From assembly GCA_963755495.1 (NCBI GenBank), contig CAVWJS010000010.1, forward strand, positions 1 through 64,000: 64,000 bases of DNA, given 5' to 3'. The position numbers and the translations under genes are program-made. The first letter of the stretch is position 1, and every line of letters starts with the position of its first letter. The notes under the pieces are model-generated. The model was given only the letters and a program-made list of their open reading frames with translations, was not told the origin of the DNA and searched no databases. This DNA is from Bog-473 sp963755495 (GTDB lineage: Bacteria; Actinomycetota; Acidimicrobiia; Acidimicrobiales; RAAP-2). Shown here piece after piece: positions 63,782-64,000 of the stretch.

Positions 63782-64000
63782 ATGACGAGCTTCGCGCCCG
63801 CTGATCCCGAGGAGTCGCCGGCATTGGATCTGCTGCGCGAGATGACGGCCGAGCTCAATGCGATGTACTGGACCGACAGCCGGTTGGACCTTCCGAAGCT
63901 CGAACCTTACGAGTTGCGGTCTCCGGCCGGGCTGTATCTGGTCGGGTGGGAGGGTGAGACAGCCGTGGCGGGAGGAGGTCTGCGCCGCTACGGCGACGGG
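63782..64000 (+). CDS. GNAT-family acetyltransferase, partial (runs off window)
   Basis: From ATG 63782, two bases after the SDR stop. The 73 visible residues (EMTAELNAMYWTDSRLDLPK, GLYLVGWEGETAVAGGGLRR) match the N-terminal part of small GNAT proteins. The acetyl-CoA loop lies beyond the window edge. Probably part of the same transcript as the SDR. Confidence 0.65.
   Translation, partial: MTSFAPADPEESPALDLLREMTAELNAMYWTDSRLDLPKLEPYELRSPAGLYLVGWEGETAVAGGGLRRYGDG

Noticed and set aside
1..64000. tRNA, rRNA or CRISPR genes
   Set aside because: No T-loop-like GGTTCGA-type motifs in a cloverleaf context, no rRNA sequence and no regularly spaced repeats were seen.

Overview
This 64-kb, GC-rich window looks like chromosome from a high-GC Gram-positive (Actinomycetota). 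An Acidimicrobiia-type organism is my best guess, but nothing here fixes the class. The evidence is the gene set: a SigF/SigB-type partner-switching module, a DipZ-type CcdA-thioredoxin fusion, an Rpf-like secreted protein, DUF5134 next to CopA, a short KdpD/KdpE pair, frequent GTG starts and ATGA/GTGA overlaps. I found no tRNA, rRNA or CRISPR.

Layout. 1-8.2 kb is a mobile-element and relic zone. An IS30-family element is interrupted by a complete-looking group II intron whose removal restores the transposase frame exactly. It is followed by a large FtsX-type permease, a 5'-truncated IS30 copy, a damaged HTH gene and an IS3-type transposase tail. 8.8-12.9 kb carries two c-di-GMP proteins (CHASE-GGDEF-EAL and a GGDEF-only protein). 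14.0-16.4 kb is a GntR-ABC ATPase-permease operon with a clear palindromic operator candidate. 16.6-20.8 kb holds an internally deleted IS30 derivative and small accessory genes (broken aminoglycoside-type phosphotransferase, nucleotidyltransferase-like protein, GNAT, broken pore-like membrane protein). 21.2-33.8 kb is ordinary metabolism and transport: SDR, amidohydrolase, YihY, tyrosine phosphatase, phosphodiesterase, DHFR-like, VOC, DMT and FUSC exporters, GNAT, enoyl-CoA hydratase. 34.3-36.7 kb is a divergent MFS/TetR efflux pair. 36.8-39.8 kb is copA coupled to a Met-rich DUF5134 gene. 39.9-47.7 kb has zwf, a broken nitrilase, a serine hydrolase, kdpE/kdpD, a nucleosidase and a SnoaL-like protein. 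47.7-50.6 kb has the Rpf-like gene with a 0.6-kb structured upstream region, then dipZ. 51.5-55.7 kb has an alpha/beta hydrolase, a three-gene ABC exporter and an orphan ParA. 55.8-61.2 kb is the partner-switching stress module: a HATPase and a GAF-SpoIIE phosphatase on one side, STAS, anti-sigma and sigma on the other. 61.4-64 kb has an APC permease, an SDR and a partial GNAT.

Most notable points: (1) the precisely inserted group II intron with a recognisable domain V and a bulged-A domain VI; (2) a partner-switching module in which the small anti-sigma gene lacks the canonical GHKL Asn and glycine motifs, while a second, divergently encoded HATPase keeps them; (3) a perfect CRP-type site (TGTGA-N6-TCACA) and an unassigned long inverted repeat upstream of the Rpf-like gene; (4) five genes that are each one base out of frame at short G/C homopolymers, which may reflect sequence error rather than real decay.
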